Origin: CAYPZT01 sp964415435
GTDB taxonomy: Bacteria; Patescibacteriota; Microgenomatia; UBA1406; GWC2-37-13
Direction: 5' to 3'
Assembly (NCBI GenBank): GCA_964415435.1
Contig: CAYPZT010000002.1
Location: 1-52,643, forward strand
DNA length: 52,643 bases
Shown piece after piece: positions 14,192-21,066 of this stretch. The translations under genes were made by a program, and so were the position numbers. Every line of letters begins with the position of its first letter. Position 1 is the stretch's first letter. The notes beneath the pieces were generated by a model that saw only the letters and a list, made by a program, of their open reading frames with translations, had not been told where the DNA came from and did no database searches.

Positions 14192-15703
14192 ATGTCACAA
14201 GAAATACAGACAATTCGGAAAGACAGAGGAGCATTTAACGGCAGTACAGAAAGAATGTACGCGCTCGCTTCGGCTGCTCAAAAAAATCATCTTCTTTACA
14301 GACCAGATCCGATTCATCCTGAGTTCATGTTGGCAACTCTTGCTCGTTATGACGGATTTCCGGAAATCATGCTGCAGGGAGACGGAGGTTGGGAACTCCA
14401 AAGACAGGTTATCGATGAAAATTATGCAACTATTGCAACTATGCTCCCGGATATCGTTGATTCTAATGCAAAACTCAGGAATGCAGGATATATGCATACT
14501 GTCAACCCGCATGACATTACCTCAAGTCCTGAAGGACTTATAGCAACGGGTCGTGAGTTCAGTTCCGTTATTTATCATACTTATCCCGACGGCAATGGAG
14601 GAACGCGCTATCCTCTTAAAATAAAAAATCCTGAGGCTGTGACAGAACAGATCCGAAAACGCGAACTCGATGTATATACAGTGCGGGACCAGGATGGAAT
14701 CATGATAGCAGGCTTTGGAATCGTATATAAGAAGGATATTCTCGGTCGGGGGCCACACGCAATAGAACTTGGAAGGACAGGAATACTTGCCTCCCGAGTT
14801 GCGGAACTGGAGGAAAAAGGAGTAAGTGTCCGTGGTATGTCTAAACTCAGATTATTTCACATACTGACTCAACCTGAATTTTATGCACGTTCCGGAAACC
14901 CTGTCAATTTTATTTATACCGACAATAGGCTTTCCTCTACATGGAACGACGAGTTCCAGGGAGGCAGGGGAGTACAAGGTGTATTCTACGGCGGACGGGC
15001 TGTTGGTGAACAGTTAGGGTTTGGAATTGGCACTGTAGGATATAGATATCGGATGGGCGAAAGAACAGAACCTTTTTCAAACTCTTTCCGCCCTCTCCTG
15101 CCAGTCACCTATGCGGAAAAATTACAGAATACTGCAGTATTTATTCCTGATCCAGAGGATGCCGCGTTTGCCCAAGTACTTCTCAGTGAAAATTTTGGCG
15201 TTGCGCCGGAAATCAGGCATAATGGCAGTCATCCGGTACAACCTCTTCATCCCACTGATATCCGAGTGTCACTAAATTACGATCCCTCTTCCTCTTATGC
15301 GAGAGATGTGTTTGCACAGATCGATGTTGTTGATACGCATCAGGAAACTCATCAAATGATTACAGCCATGCTACCTACCATGTCGTTGGCAGACGCACTC
15401 TCTGCGGTCGCGAGTGGCCGGCCGCCATCAACGGAGGTATACATAGAGGCAACCCTAGGAGATGAGGTTACTGAGGAAAAAATAACACGCACCGTAGCAA
15501 CCTTGAAAGAGCTGGGATTCGTATTCAACGGATGGTTGCCGTCCAATAGACGTGCAGAGGGAATCATGTGGTCTTTTGCGCGGACCGAAAAAGAGGCGGA
15601 TCCAGTCCAGGAAGACATGCCCGAGCGCTATTATCAAAACGGTCTGGAAAATTCTCGCGTTGTGGCTCAGCAGATATTAGCAAATCTCCGCACAATGGCC
15701 TGA
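14192..15703 (+). CDS. GNAT-superfamily-like acyltransferase, two-part
   Basis: A 503-residue cytoplasmic protein I do not recognise by name. A central segment, IELGRTG ... SKLRLFHIL ... FIYTDNR (about 190-250), matches the ELGDSAT ... IYTEPR segment of the GNAT protein at 19976, and the last 100 residues, with EVYIEATLGDE ... LKELGFVFNGWLP ... SFAR, match the end of the protein at 17067. These look like acetyl-CoA-dependent N-acyltransferase strands and a GF..G.LP motif. It is the first structural gene behind the branched-chain attenuator and lies 11 bp before the racemase. I infer an amino-acid N-acyltransferase; profile searches should test the fold. Confidence 0.5.
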   Translation: MSQEIQTIRKDRGAFNGSTERMYALASAAQKNHLLYRPDPIHPEFMLATLARYDGFPEIMLQGDGGWELQRQVIDENYATIATMLPDIVDSNAKLRNAGYMHTVNPHDITSSPEGLIATGREFSSVIYHTYPDGNGGTRYPLKIKNPEAVTEQIRKRELDVYTVRDQDGIMIAGFGIVYKKDILGRGPHAIELGRTGILASRVAELEEKGVSVRGMSKLRLFHILTQPEFYARSGNPVNFIYTDNRLSSTWNDEFQGGRGVQGVFYGGRAVGEQLGFGIGTVGYRYRMGERTEPFSNSFRPLLPVTYAEKLQNTAVFIPDPEDAAFAQVLLSENFGVAPEIRHNGSHPVQPLHPTDIRVSLNYDPSSSYARDVFAQIDVVDTHQETHQMITAMLPTMSLADALSAVASGRPPSTEVYIEATLGDEVTEEKITRTVATLKELGFVFNGWLPSNRRAEGIMWSFARTEKEADPVQEDMPERYYQNGLENSRVVAQQILANLRTMA

Positions 15704-15714
15704 TACCATATAGT

Positions 15715-16938
15715 ATGCAGAAGAAACATATGAGTAAAGTGGAGTACAACAGTATGGCCAGACACGGCGAACTGAACCGTTTTCTCCTTTCTGCACTTGA
15801 ATCCGTAAAACCGGTGGCACATGAAGCGCTTGAGCTACAAACCGTTGATGTGACTGAAAAAGTTCTACTGCTTACATCTCCGTTTGAAACCTCCTTTGGC
15901 AGATTTGACAGGATGACAAAGTTTTTTCCCGTCCTTTCTTTCAAGACACTGGGGGGAGATACCGTGCAAGGAGTAGGCGAAGGTACACCTCTGCCGTATC
16001 CGTGGTACGACGGAGAGTCAGATGCAACTGTAAGGACCGTTTTACAAGAATATATCCTTCCGGCACTCCGGTCAGAAAAGAAGCTAATCTGTTCCGTTTA
16101 TGATTTGCAGGGTGTGTACGGGAAAATTGTTGGGCATAATATGGCAAAAACTGCTATCGAGGGCGCCTATTGGGATGCGCTCGGTAAACTTCATGGTGTT
16201 CCGGTATCTTCATTATGGGACGGCACACGAAGGGAAGTCGAATCCGGAACAAGTGTTGGACTGGAAAAAAGCCCTGAAGCGGTTGTCGCAAAAGTTGATA
16301 GGGCGGTCGAGATGGGGGTAAAGCGGGTTAAAGTAAAAATCGCTCCAGGACGGGATATTGAGTTTGTCGCCGCTATAAGAAACAGACATCCTGATTTGCC
16401 TCTGCAGGTAGATGGGAATGCGGCATATGATTTATTTAGCCCGAAACATGTATCGATGCTTCGCGCATTGGATCAGTTTAACCTTCTTATGATCGAACAG
16501 CCTGGCCCAAACGATGACCGATTTTACCATCGTGAACTTTCTAGACAACTTAAAACACCCATATGTCTTGATGAAAGTATCCTTCATGCACGTCATGCTA
16601 TAGAGGTGATTCAGATGTGGGCAGAAGCAAATATTATGGAAAGGCTTGTTGTAAATATCAAACCACCACGAGTCGGGGGCTTTTGGGAAGGAGTTAAGAT
16701 TGCAAAGATCTGCGAGCTCGTAGGCGTGCCAACCTGGTGCGGCGGCATGTTGGAATCAGCGTTAGGAAAGGCAGCCAATGTCCATTTCAGCAGTTTAAAG
16801 GCCGTCGATATGCCTGGTGATCATGTATCCCAAGGCGCCTATTATCAGAAAGACGTTGCAACGCCATTACCTTATAAAGACGGCGTTATAGAGGTGCCAC
16901 AGAGGCCAGGGTGGGGAGTAGATTTGACTTTAGATTAA
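15715..16938 (+). CDS. N-acylamino-acid racemase / o-succinylbenzoate synthase family
   Basis: Enolase-superfamily enzyme of 407 residues. The capping domain has PFETSFG (56-62); the barrel has the KxK acid/base lysine motif K206-V-K208, metal ligands D233 (VDGN), E261 (IEQP) and D286 (LDES), and the opposing lysine K316 in IKPPRVGG, so all catalytic residues are present. The C-terminal WCGGMLESALGKAANVH ... PGD block is typical of the NSAR/OSBS group. Such enzymes racemise N-succinyl or N-acetyl amino acids or make o-succinylbenzoate for menaquinone. With no men genes nearby, and with GNAT-like and M20 genes in the same island, racemase activity is favoured. The start at 15715 could instead be 15730. 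It shares the branched-chain attenuated unit. Confidence 0.82.
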   Translation: MQKKHMSKVEYNSMARHGELNRFLLSALESVKPVAHEALELQTVDVTEKVLLLTSPFETSFGRFDRMTKFFPVLSFKTLGGDTVQGVGEGTPLPYPWYDGESDATVRTVLQEYILPALRSEKKLICSVYDLQGVYGKIVGHNMAKTAIEGAYWDALGKLHGVPVSSLWDGTRREVESGTSVGLEKSPEAVVAKVDRAVEMGVKRVKVKIAPGRDIEFVAAIRNRHPDLPLQVDGNAAYDLFSPKHVSMLRALDQFNLLMIEQPGPNDDRFYHRELSRQLKTPICLDESILHARHAIEVIQMWAEANIMERLVVNIKPPRVGGFWEGVKIAKICELVGVPTWCGGMLESALGKAANVHFSSLKAVDMPGDHVSQGAYYQKDVATPLPYKDGVIEVPQRPGWGVDLTLD

Positions 16939-16951
16939 ATTTTTATATACT
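16924..16951 (+). promoter_or_regulatory. Promoter of the aromatic leader unit
   Basis: TTGACT (16924-16929, within the end of the racemase gene), a 16-nt spacer and TATACT (16946-16951). The -10 box ends 7 nt before the leader peptide ATG, the commonest spacing for gene starts here. Confidence 0.7.
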
Positions 16952-16958
16952 GAAACCT

Positions 16959-17021
16959 ATGCAATCAGCGAACTGGACATTTTTCTTTTACTTTTTTACC
17001 CCGAAAACCGCGGGCAGCTGA
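16959..17021 (+). CDS. Phenylalanine-type leader peptide (attenuator)
   Basis: A 20-residue open frame starting MQSANW and containing the codons TGG ACA TTT TTC TTT TAC TTT TTT, that is Trp-Thr-Phe-Phe-Phe-Tyr-Phe-Phe, then Thr-Pro-Lys-Thr-Ala-Gly-Ser-stop. The run closely recalls the E. coli pheL leader peptide, which has FFFAFFF. It starts 7 nt after a good -10 box and is followed by antiterminator and terminator hairpins. It should sense charged tRNA-Phe, with lesser input from Tyr and Trp. The open frame and codon run are plain in the sequence; the regulatory role is inference from known attenuators. Confidence 0.78.
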   Translation: MQSANWTFFFYFFTPKTAGS

Positions 17022-17050
17022 TTTGTAATCTTTAAAAAATCACCCCCGCG
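17009..17050 (+). promoter_or_regulatory. Antiterminator of the phenylalanine-type attenuator
   Basis: CGCGGG (17009-17014) pairs with CCCGCG (17045-17050), and inside it TGATTT (17019-17024) pairs with AAATCA (17037-17042), separated by a small cagc/cc internal loop. This 12-bp structure uses the left arm of the terminator and so excludes it. An alternative upstream stem, CCCG (17000-17003) with CGGG (17011-17014), would block the antiterminator when the ribosome is not stalled. Confidence 0.68.
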
Positions 17051-17065
17051 AAAGCGGGGTTTTTT
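17044..17065 (+). terminator. Intrinsic terminator abutting the downstream start codon
   Basis: CCCCGC (17044-17049), GAAA tetraloop, GCGGGG (17054-17059), then six T (17060-17065). The next start codon is at 17067, so this is placed to control that gene only. Confidence 0.85.
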
Positions 17066-17066
17066 A

Positions 17067-18248
17067 ATGTCTATGGGAATACACGAAAAATTAGGAAAAG
17101 CATACGGTAAGGCGGCTGAGCAGTACCCAAATGGTTTAAAAATAATAAATCCGTTTGATACGTCTGTACCAGCATACGTCCGGGCTGAACATCATCTGAA
17201 GCTGCTTGATTCCGTCTACCACGGTGGACATCCAGGGTCGGCAAGCACTATCGATACCCTCGTAAAAAGACAGTCCGCTGGAGAACTTCTTACCTGGTTA
17301 TATTATCGCGGTGATGAACCGATTGCTATGGCAAATATAGAATTGCGACCGGATGGTGTAGCGGAACTTGTGCGAACCGGGAAGATGGAAACGGCAGACG
17401 AGGTGCATGCCTCTCATCTTATGTACCATCGCCTTGCCGAAGCCTTGCCTTATCTGGCACAGACAGGTAACACGTGGGCTCTTGAATCAGACCTAAGACT
17501 TGCGAAAGCGGTTCCTCTTACCGAAGGCGGGGAAATAAAAAGGGGAGTATACACACAACACATCAACCGATTTGATCCCAAGCAACTCATAGGATTGCAT
17601 CCGTTTCTCCTTTCGGTGCCGCGTTTCCAGGTACATCCAAAAGGCAACATGCCGCATCAAGAAGTCTTCCTGCAGTCACGCCGATATCTTGAGCCTGATA
17701 AAGTACTTTTAGACCAGCTTTATACACCTGAAATAAATACTCGACATCCAAATAGCCCATCTATTGCAGAAATCGCATCCGTAACCATTGCAAATGCATT
17801 CGGCCAACAACCGGAAATAGTTGACCATGACCATGGTCTGCAGATGGAGTTTCGATGTCAACTTGAACATACTGCCGGTATCCATTTTTCAACGCTTAAA
17901 CTAAGCGGGCCTGCAAGTACTGAGGAAATACAGAGGATGGTAAAAGAAGCACTATACAATACGCGCTTTCTTGAGGTTGTGGTACCCAACCACCCGGCAA
18001 ATATAAAGATTCAAAAAAATCTGTATGCGGCAGGGGCTGTACCTCTCGGAACATTTCCGGGTCGACTTTTAGACAATGATAGGTTAAAGACTGCGCCTAC
18101 TACCCATCACTTTGGCTTTGCACGACCAGACATAGTTGCACAGATGGTACCGATAGAAATGGCCAAAGACTATGATGGTACTCCATTTCCAGCACTTTGC
18201 CAGTCGATATGGGAAATGTGGAAGTCTATAGGTGCAAATCGATCATAA
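17067..18248 (+). CDS. GNAT-like protein behind the phenylalanine-type attenuator
   Basis: A 393-residue cytoplasmic protein, not recognised by name. The middle has a GVAELVRTGKM segment resembling the ELGRTG strand of the 14192 protein. The C-terminal part, FLEVVVPNHPANIKIQKNL ... AGAVPLGTFPGRL ... HHFGFARP (about 300-365), looks like a GNAT C-terminal half, in which an N-H-P..Q turn is followed by G....G.xPG. The ATG TCT ATG start allows 17067 or 17073. I infer an N-acyltransferase acting on aromatic or hydrophobic amino acids, from the phenylalanine-rich leader peptide and the racemase next door; the substrate is not shown by the sequence. Confidence 0.45.
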   Translation: MSMGIHEKLGKAYGKAAEQYPNGLKIINPFDTSVPAYVRAEHHLKLLDSVYHGGHPGSASTIDTLVKRQSAGELLTWLYYRGDEPIAMANIELRPDGVAELVRTGKMETADEVHASHLMYHRLAEALPYLAQTGNTWALESDLRLAKAVPLTEGGEIKRGVYTQHINRFDPKQLIGLHPFLLSVPRFQVHPKGNMPHQEVFLQSRRYLEPDKVLLDQLYTPEINTRHPNSPSIAEIASVTIANAFGQQPEIVDHDHGLQMEFRCQLEHTAGIHFSTLKLSGPASTEEIQRMVKEALYNTRFLEVVVPNHPANIKIQKNLYAAGAVPLGTFPGRLLDNDRLKTAPTTHHFGFARPDIVAQMVPIEMAKDYDGTPFPALCQSIWEMWKSIGANRS

Positions 18249-18254
18249 ATATCC

Positions 18255-18260
18255 TATAAT
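18255..18260 (+). promoter_or_regulatory. -10 box of the small-protein pair
   Basis: TATAAT ending 5 nt before the ATG at 18266; no clear -35 box. Confidence 0.55.
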
Positions 18261-18265
18261 ATATT

Positions 18266-18532
18266 ATGGTAAATCCTTTTGAAAAATTACCCTCCCAACC
18301 TATTGAACAGGCCGACTGGAATCAAATGGCTGCTTTTATATTGCGGCTTGGAGGAAGCTATATTGAAATCCGTCGTTTGGATGACGTCGCTCCCGACGGA
18401 AGTGCTGATACCGCCTGTCAACAAAACCACGAGAAAGCCATACAAGCAGGACAAGTCGTTATCGTCAAGAAAAATGTTCTTCCCGGTATAAGCTCATCCA
18501 AAACTTATCGAATTTTTCCTCCAAAGCAATAA
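18266..18532 (+). CDS. Small orphan protein in the amino-acid island
   Basis: An 88-residue soluble protein with no motif that I know. It is moderately charged, with IEIRRLDDVAPDG and a C-terminal SKTYRIFPPKQ. It has its own -10 box close to the ATG, and its stop overlaps the start of the next small gene by 1 bp (TAATG), which argues that both are real and co-translated. It lies between a GNAT-like gene and the M20 hydrolase, so it may be an accessory part of the same pathway; this is context only. Confidence 0.6.
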   Translation: MVNPFEKLPSQPIEQADWNQMAAFILRLGGSYIEIRRLDDVAPDGSADTACQQNHEKAIQAGQVVIVKKNVLPGISSSKTYRIFPPKQ

Positions 18533-18870
18533 TGTCGGTAGAACATGGGCAGAGGCTCAACAAGTGGTATGCAAGATCCACAATGGAAGGCGGATTTTCC
18601 AGAACTACCCCGGTAGGAGATGCTGACAATGAATACAAGGGACATCATACTCTGATGATACGCATTATCAAACCTGGAATGCTCATGGGAAACGAAACAT
18701 GTGAACATACCGGCCAGCCACAAAACGGCAGACCTGTTAAAACATGCATCGGTAAACCAGTGATTGTTTACCATTTTATCCACTGGGACAAATCTGAGGA
18801 GTTACGTGCTTTATGCGCAGACCACATACCCGAAAGTATGCGCAACGAAATTAGTATTCCTCATATATAA
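18532..18870 (+). CDS. Second small orphan protein in the amino-acid island
   Basis: A 112-residue soluble protein of unknown function. It contains several His and Cys residues (YKGHHTLM, NETCEHTGQ, VKTCIGK, YHFIHWD), which could bind a metal, but there is no recognised spacing. Its start overlaps the stop of the upstream small gene. The next gene's -10 box (18866-18871) lies over its last codons. Not seen as part of any family I can name. Confidence 0.6.
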   Translation: MSVEHGQRLNKWYARSTMEGGFSRTTPVGDADNEYKGHHTLMIRIIKPGMLMGNETCEHTGQPQNGRPVKTCIGKPVIVYHFIHWDKSEELRALCADHIPESMRNEISIPHI

Positions 18871-18871
18871 T
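18866..18871 (+). promoter_or_regulatory. -10 box of the M20 hydrolase gene
   Basis: TATAAT ending 6 nt before the ATG at 18878. It sets the start: an in-frame upstream ATG (18764) would lie inside the preceding gene. Confidence 0.6.
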
Positions 18872-18877
18872 TTTCCT

Positions 18878-19951
18878 ATGAATACTGTAGTCAATCTAGC
18901 AAAAGAGCTTATTACTATTCCTTCCGTAAAAGGAAATGAAGAGGCACTGCAAAAAGTACTTCATACTGCCGTTTCTAAGGTAAATAAGTTTGAGGTTGTT
19001 CTCTTTGAACAAAATGGCAGTCATAGCGCACTAGTTTCAAACGGAAAAACTTCAAATAAGAAATTCAAAATTATCTTGAATGCGCACCTCGATGTAGTGC
19101 CGGCAAAAGAGGAACAGTTTTCCCCATACGAAAAAGGTGGAAAAATCTATGGCAGAGGAGCGATCGACATGAAGTCATCTGCGGCTGTCGAGATATTAGC
19201 TTTTAAAGAAGTTGCCGATAAGATCAACTATCCTTTGGGACTGCAGCTTGTTACCGATGAAGAGATTGGCGGCTTTAATGGTACCAGATATCAAATCAAC
19301 AAAGGTGTACGCGCAGATTTTGTTGTCGCTGGTGAACACACCAACTTTGGGGTCAACAACAAAGCCAAGGGAATTCTGTGGGTCAAGTTTAGGACCGCCG
19401 GTAAAGCGGCGCATGCGGCCTATCCGTGGAATGGGCAAAATGCAGTTATACAGATGATGCCGGTTATGGAACATATACAAAAAACGTTTCCAACTCCTGA
19501 AAAAGAATCTTGGGTCACAACTGCAAATATCGCAGTTCTCGACACGGCAAATAAAACATTTAATAAAGTCCCTGATGTTTGCGAACTCTCAGTCGATATA
19601 CGATATGTTCCTGAAGATACCGACACCGTGGAAAAAAAATTGCTCTCTGGTATTTCTAAAAATGTGGCTTACGAAATTATTGAGAAGGAGCCCGCACAGA
19701 TTACTGATGGAAATAATGAGTATGTTAAAAAATTGAGGCAGAGTGTATATAAAGTTTCGGGAAAAGAATCGCCGATTATCGTCAAACATGGCGGTTCAGA
19801 CATACGCCACTATAATGATGTGGGTTGTGCGGGAGTGACATTTGGACCCTTAGGCGCGGGACTTCATACTGACGAGGAATGGGTCGATATCGATAGTCTT
19901 GGAACCTACTACCAGATCTTGGTAGATTTTCTTCTTTCACTTAACACATGA
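18878..19951 (+). CDS. M20-family metallohydrolase, N-acyl-amino-acid deacylase-like
   Basis: A 357-residue di-zinc hydrolase of the ArgE/DapE/CPG2 type. Ligands and catalytic residues are visible: H70-L-D72, D97 in GRGAIDMKS, the general-base pair E128-E129 in TDEEIGG, E153 in AGEH, a dimer-lid histidine H179 in AGKAAHAAYP, and the final histidine in GAGLHTDEEW. Members remove acyl groups from N-acyl amino acids or cut dipeptides. In the known D-to-L amino-acid pathway an M20 enzyme cleaves the N-succinyl-L-amino acid made by the racemase, which fits its place between GNAT-like genes and 2 kb from the racemase. A dipeptidase is the main alternative. Confidence 0.8.
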   Translation: MNTVVNLAKELITIPSVKGNEEALQKVLHTAVSKVNKFEVVLFEQNGSHSALVSNGKTSNKKFKIILNAHLDVVPAKEEQFSPYEKGGKIYGRGAIDMKSSAAVEILAFKEVADKINYPLGLQLVTDEEIGGFNGTRYQINKGVRADFVVAGEHTNFGVNNKAKGILWVKFRTAGKAAHAAYPWNGQNAVIQMMPVMEHIQKTFPTPEKESWVTTANIAVLDTANKTFNKVPDVCELSVDIRYVPEDTDTVEKKLLSGISKNVAYEIIEKEPAQITDGNNEYVKKLRQSVYKVSGKESPIIVKHGGSDIRHYNDVGCAGVTFGPLGAGLHTDEEWVDIDSLGTYYQILVDFLLSLNT

Positions 19952-19957
19952 TTCTAC

Positions 19958-19963
19958 TATAAT
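19958..19963 (+). promoter_or_regulatory. -10 box of the GNAT gene at 19976
   Basis: TATAAT ending 12 nt before the ATG at 19976. Confidence 0.5.
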
Positions 19964-19975
19964 CCATCCTTAACT

Positions 19976-21046
19976 ATGGACGAATTGTATAGGTGTGTTA
20001 CACGCATAAGGAATTTCGATGTCCTTGCCCGTGCCAACGGCAGTAAAGAGAAAAACTTAAGTTTGGGCCCGACAGATAGAGCAGAATATCAGCACCCTGC
20101 CCACCGGATAAAAGGTTTTTGCCCTGCTCTCATAGATGACCCCGGTAACTATATCCCTCACTTTACGGAAATCCACCGCCTCAGAGAGGAGACTGGCGCA
20201 ACAAGAATCACAAGCCGCCTGGTCGCAAAAACCGAACTAGCAGATCCATCACATCCGCTAGGATTAGAGAGCCTTTTTTTTAAGCAGGAGGCAGTAATCC
20301 CTTTGGGAGGCGACTGGAAAGGTTACTCGTTTGTAATGCTTGGCCAAAACGAGCCTGAAAGACAGATTCGGCAAGAAGTACACAGTGAGATTGCCGGCTT
20401 AGCACGCCGGGCAATGACGGCAGGAGCAGAACATGTAGTAAAGCCTGTTCAGGAACTGAAAGATGGGTACAGGCTGGAAGCGTTAGGAGACAATATATCC
20501 GACCAAGATGCAGTTGGACTTGCTGAAATTTACCGGGAAGCCTTTGAGTATTATCTCACCGACGATTACGAACAATCCATGCATAACCCTGCATATATCA
20601 AAAAGTGGGCAGCTCAAGAAAGCGTCGCACCCGTAATCATCAGAAGCCCTTCAGGCCAAATCATTACCGTCGCCGCAGCCGACTTCGGCATGATGAATTT
20701 TCAGGGTAAACCTTTTAGATATATGGAGCTTGGCGATTCGGCAACGAGGAAAGAGGCGACAGAACACGGATTCAACCGCATCCTAAAAAAGCAGCTCATA
20801 CTGGCAGGGGTCGCGGTCGGTGCCGATCTTATCTATACGGAGCCAAGAGCTACCTTCGACCGAGTCAATTATACAAATGCGTTGTGCGGTCTTACATGGA
20901 ACGGGATCCTGCCACAAAATTCTTACATACGTTCACCCTATAACACCATTCATGAAGGCGGAAAGTATCAAACGATGAACGTCTGGTCGATTGTTCCAGA
21001 CAGTCCCGCGTGGTCATACTACGACGGCGTATTGATGGGAAAGTGA
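19976..21046 (+). CDS. GNAT-family N-acyltransferase
   Basis: A 356-residue protein whose C-terminal half reads as a GNAT domain: a strand with PVIIRSPSGQIITVAAADF, the ELGDSATRKEATEHGFNRIL turn and helix where acetyl-CoA binds, DLIYTEPRATFDRVNYTNALCGLTWNGILPQNSYI, and a final MNVWSIV strand. The last parts resemble AblB-type beta-lysine acetyltransferases, which end in a MNVW-like strand. The N-terminal third is unlike anything I recognise. It is a paralogue, in its central motif, of the 14192 protein. I infer acyl transfer to an amino-acid amine. It is followed 20 bp later by the amidinohydrolase gene. Confidence 0.6.
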   Translation: MDELYRCVTRIRNFDVLARANGSKEKNLSLGPTDRAEYQHPAHRIKGFCPALIDDPGNYIPHFTEIHRLREETGATRITSRLVAKTELADPSHPLGLESLFFKQEAVIPLGGDWKGYSFVMLGQNEPERQIRQEVHSEIAGLARRAMTAGAEHVVKPVQELKDGYRLEALGDNISDQDAVGLAEIYREAFEYYLTDDYEQSMHNPAYIKKWAAQESVAPVIIRSPSGQIITVAAADFGMMNFQGKPFRYMELGDSATRKEATEHGFNRILKKQLILAGVAVGADLIYTEPRATFDRVNYTNALCGLTWNGILPQNSYIRSPYNTIHEGGKYQTMNVWSIVPDSPAWSYYDGVLMGK

Positions 21047-21055
21047 GAAAGGTGA

Positions 21056-21061
21056 TATACT
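21056..21061 (+). promoter_or_regulatory. -10 box of the ctlX-like gene
   Basis: Extended TGaTATACT ending 5 nt before the ATG at 21067; it favours that start over ones further upstream. Confidence 0.55.
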
Positions 21062-21066
21062 TTGCC

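Noticed and set aside
15568..15714. Upstream in-frame extension of the racemase gene by 49 codons.
   Set aside because: It lies wholly inside the preceding gene and has no homology pattern; a start at 15715 gives the normal enzyme length.
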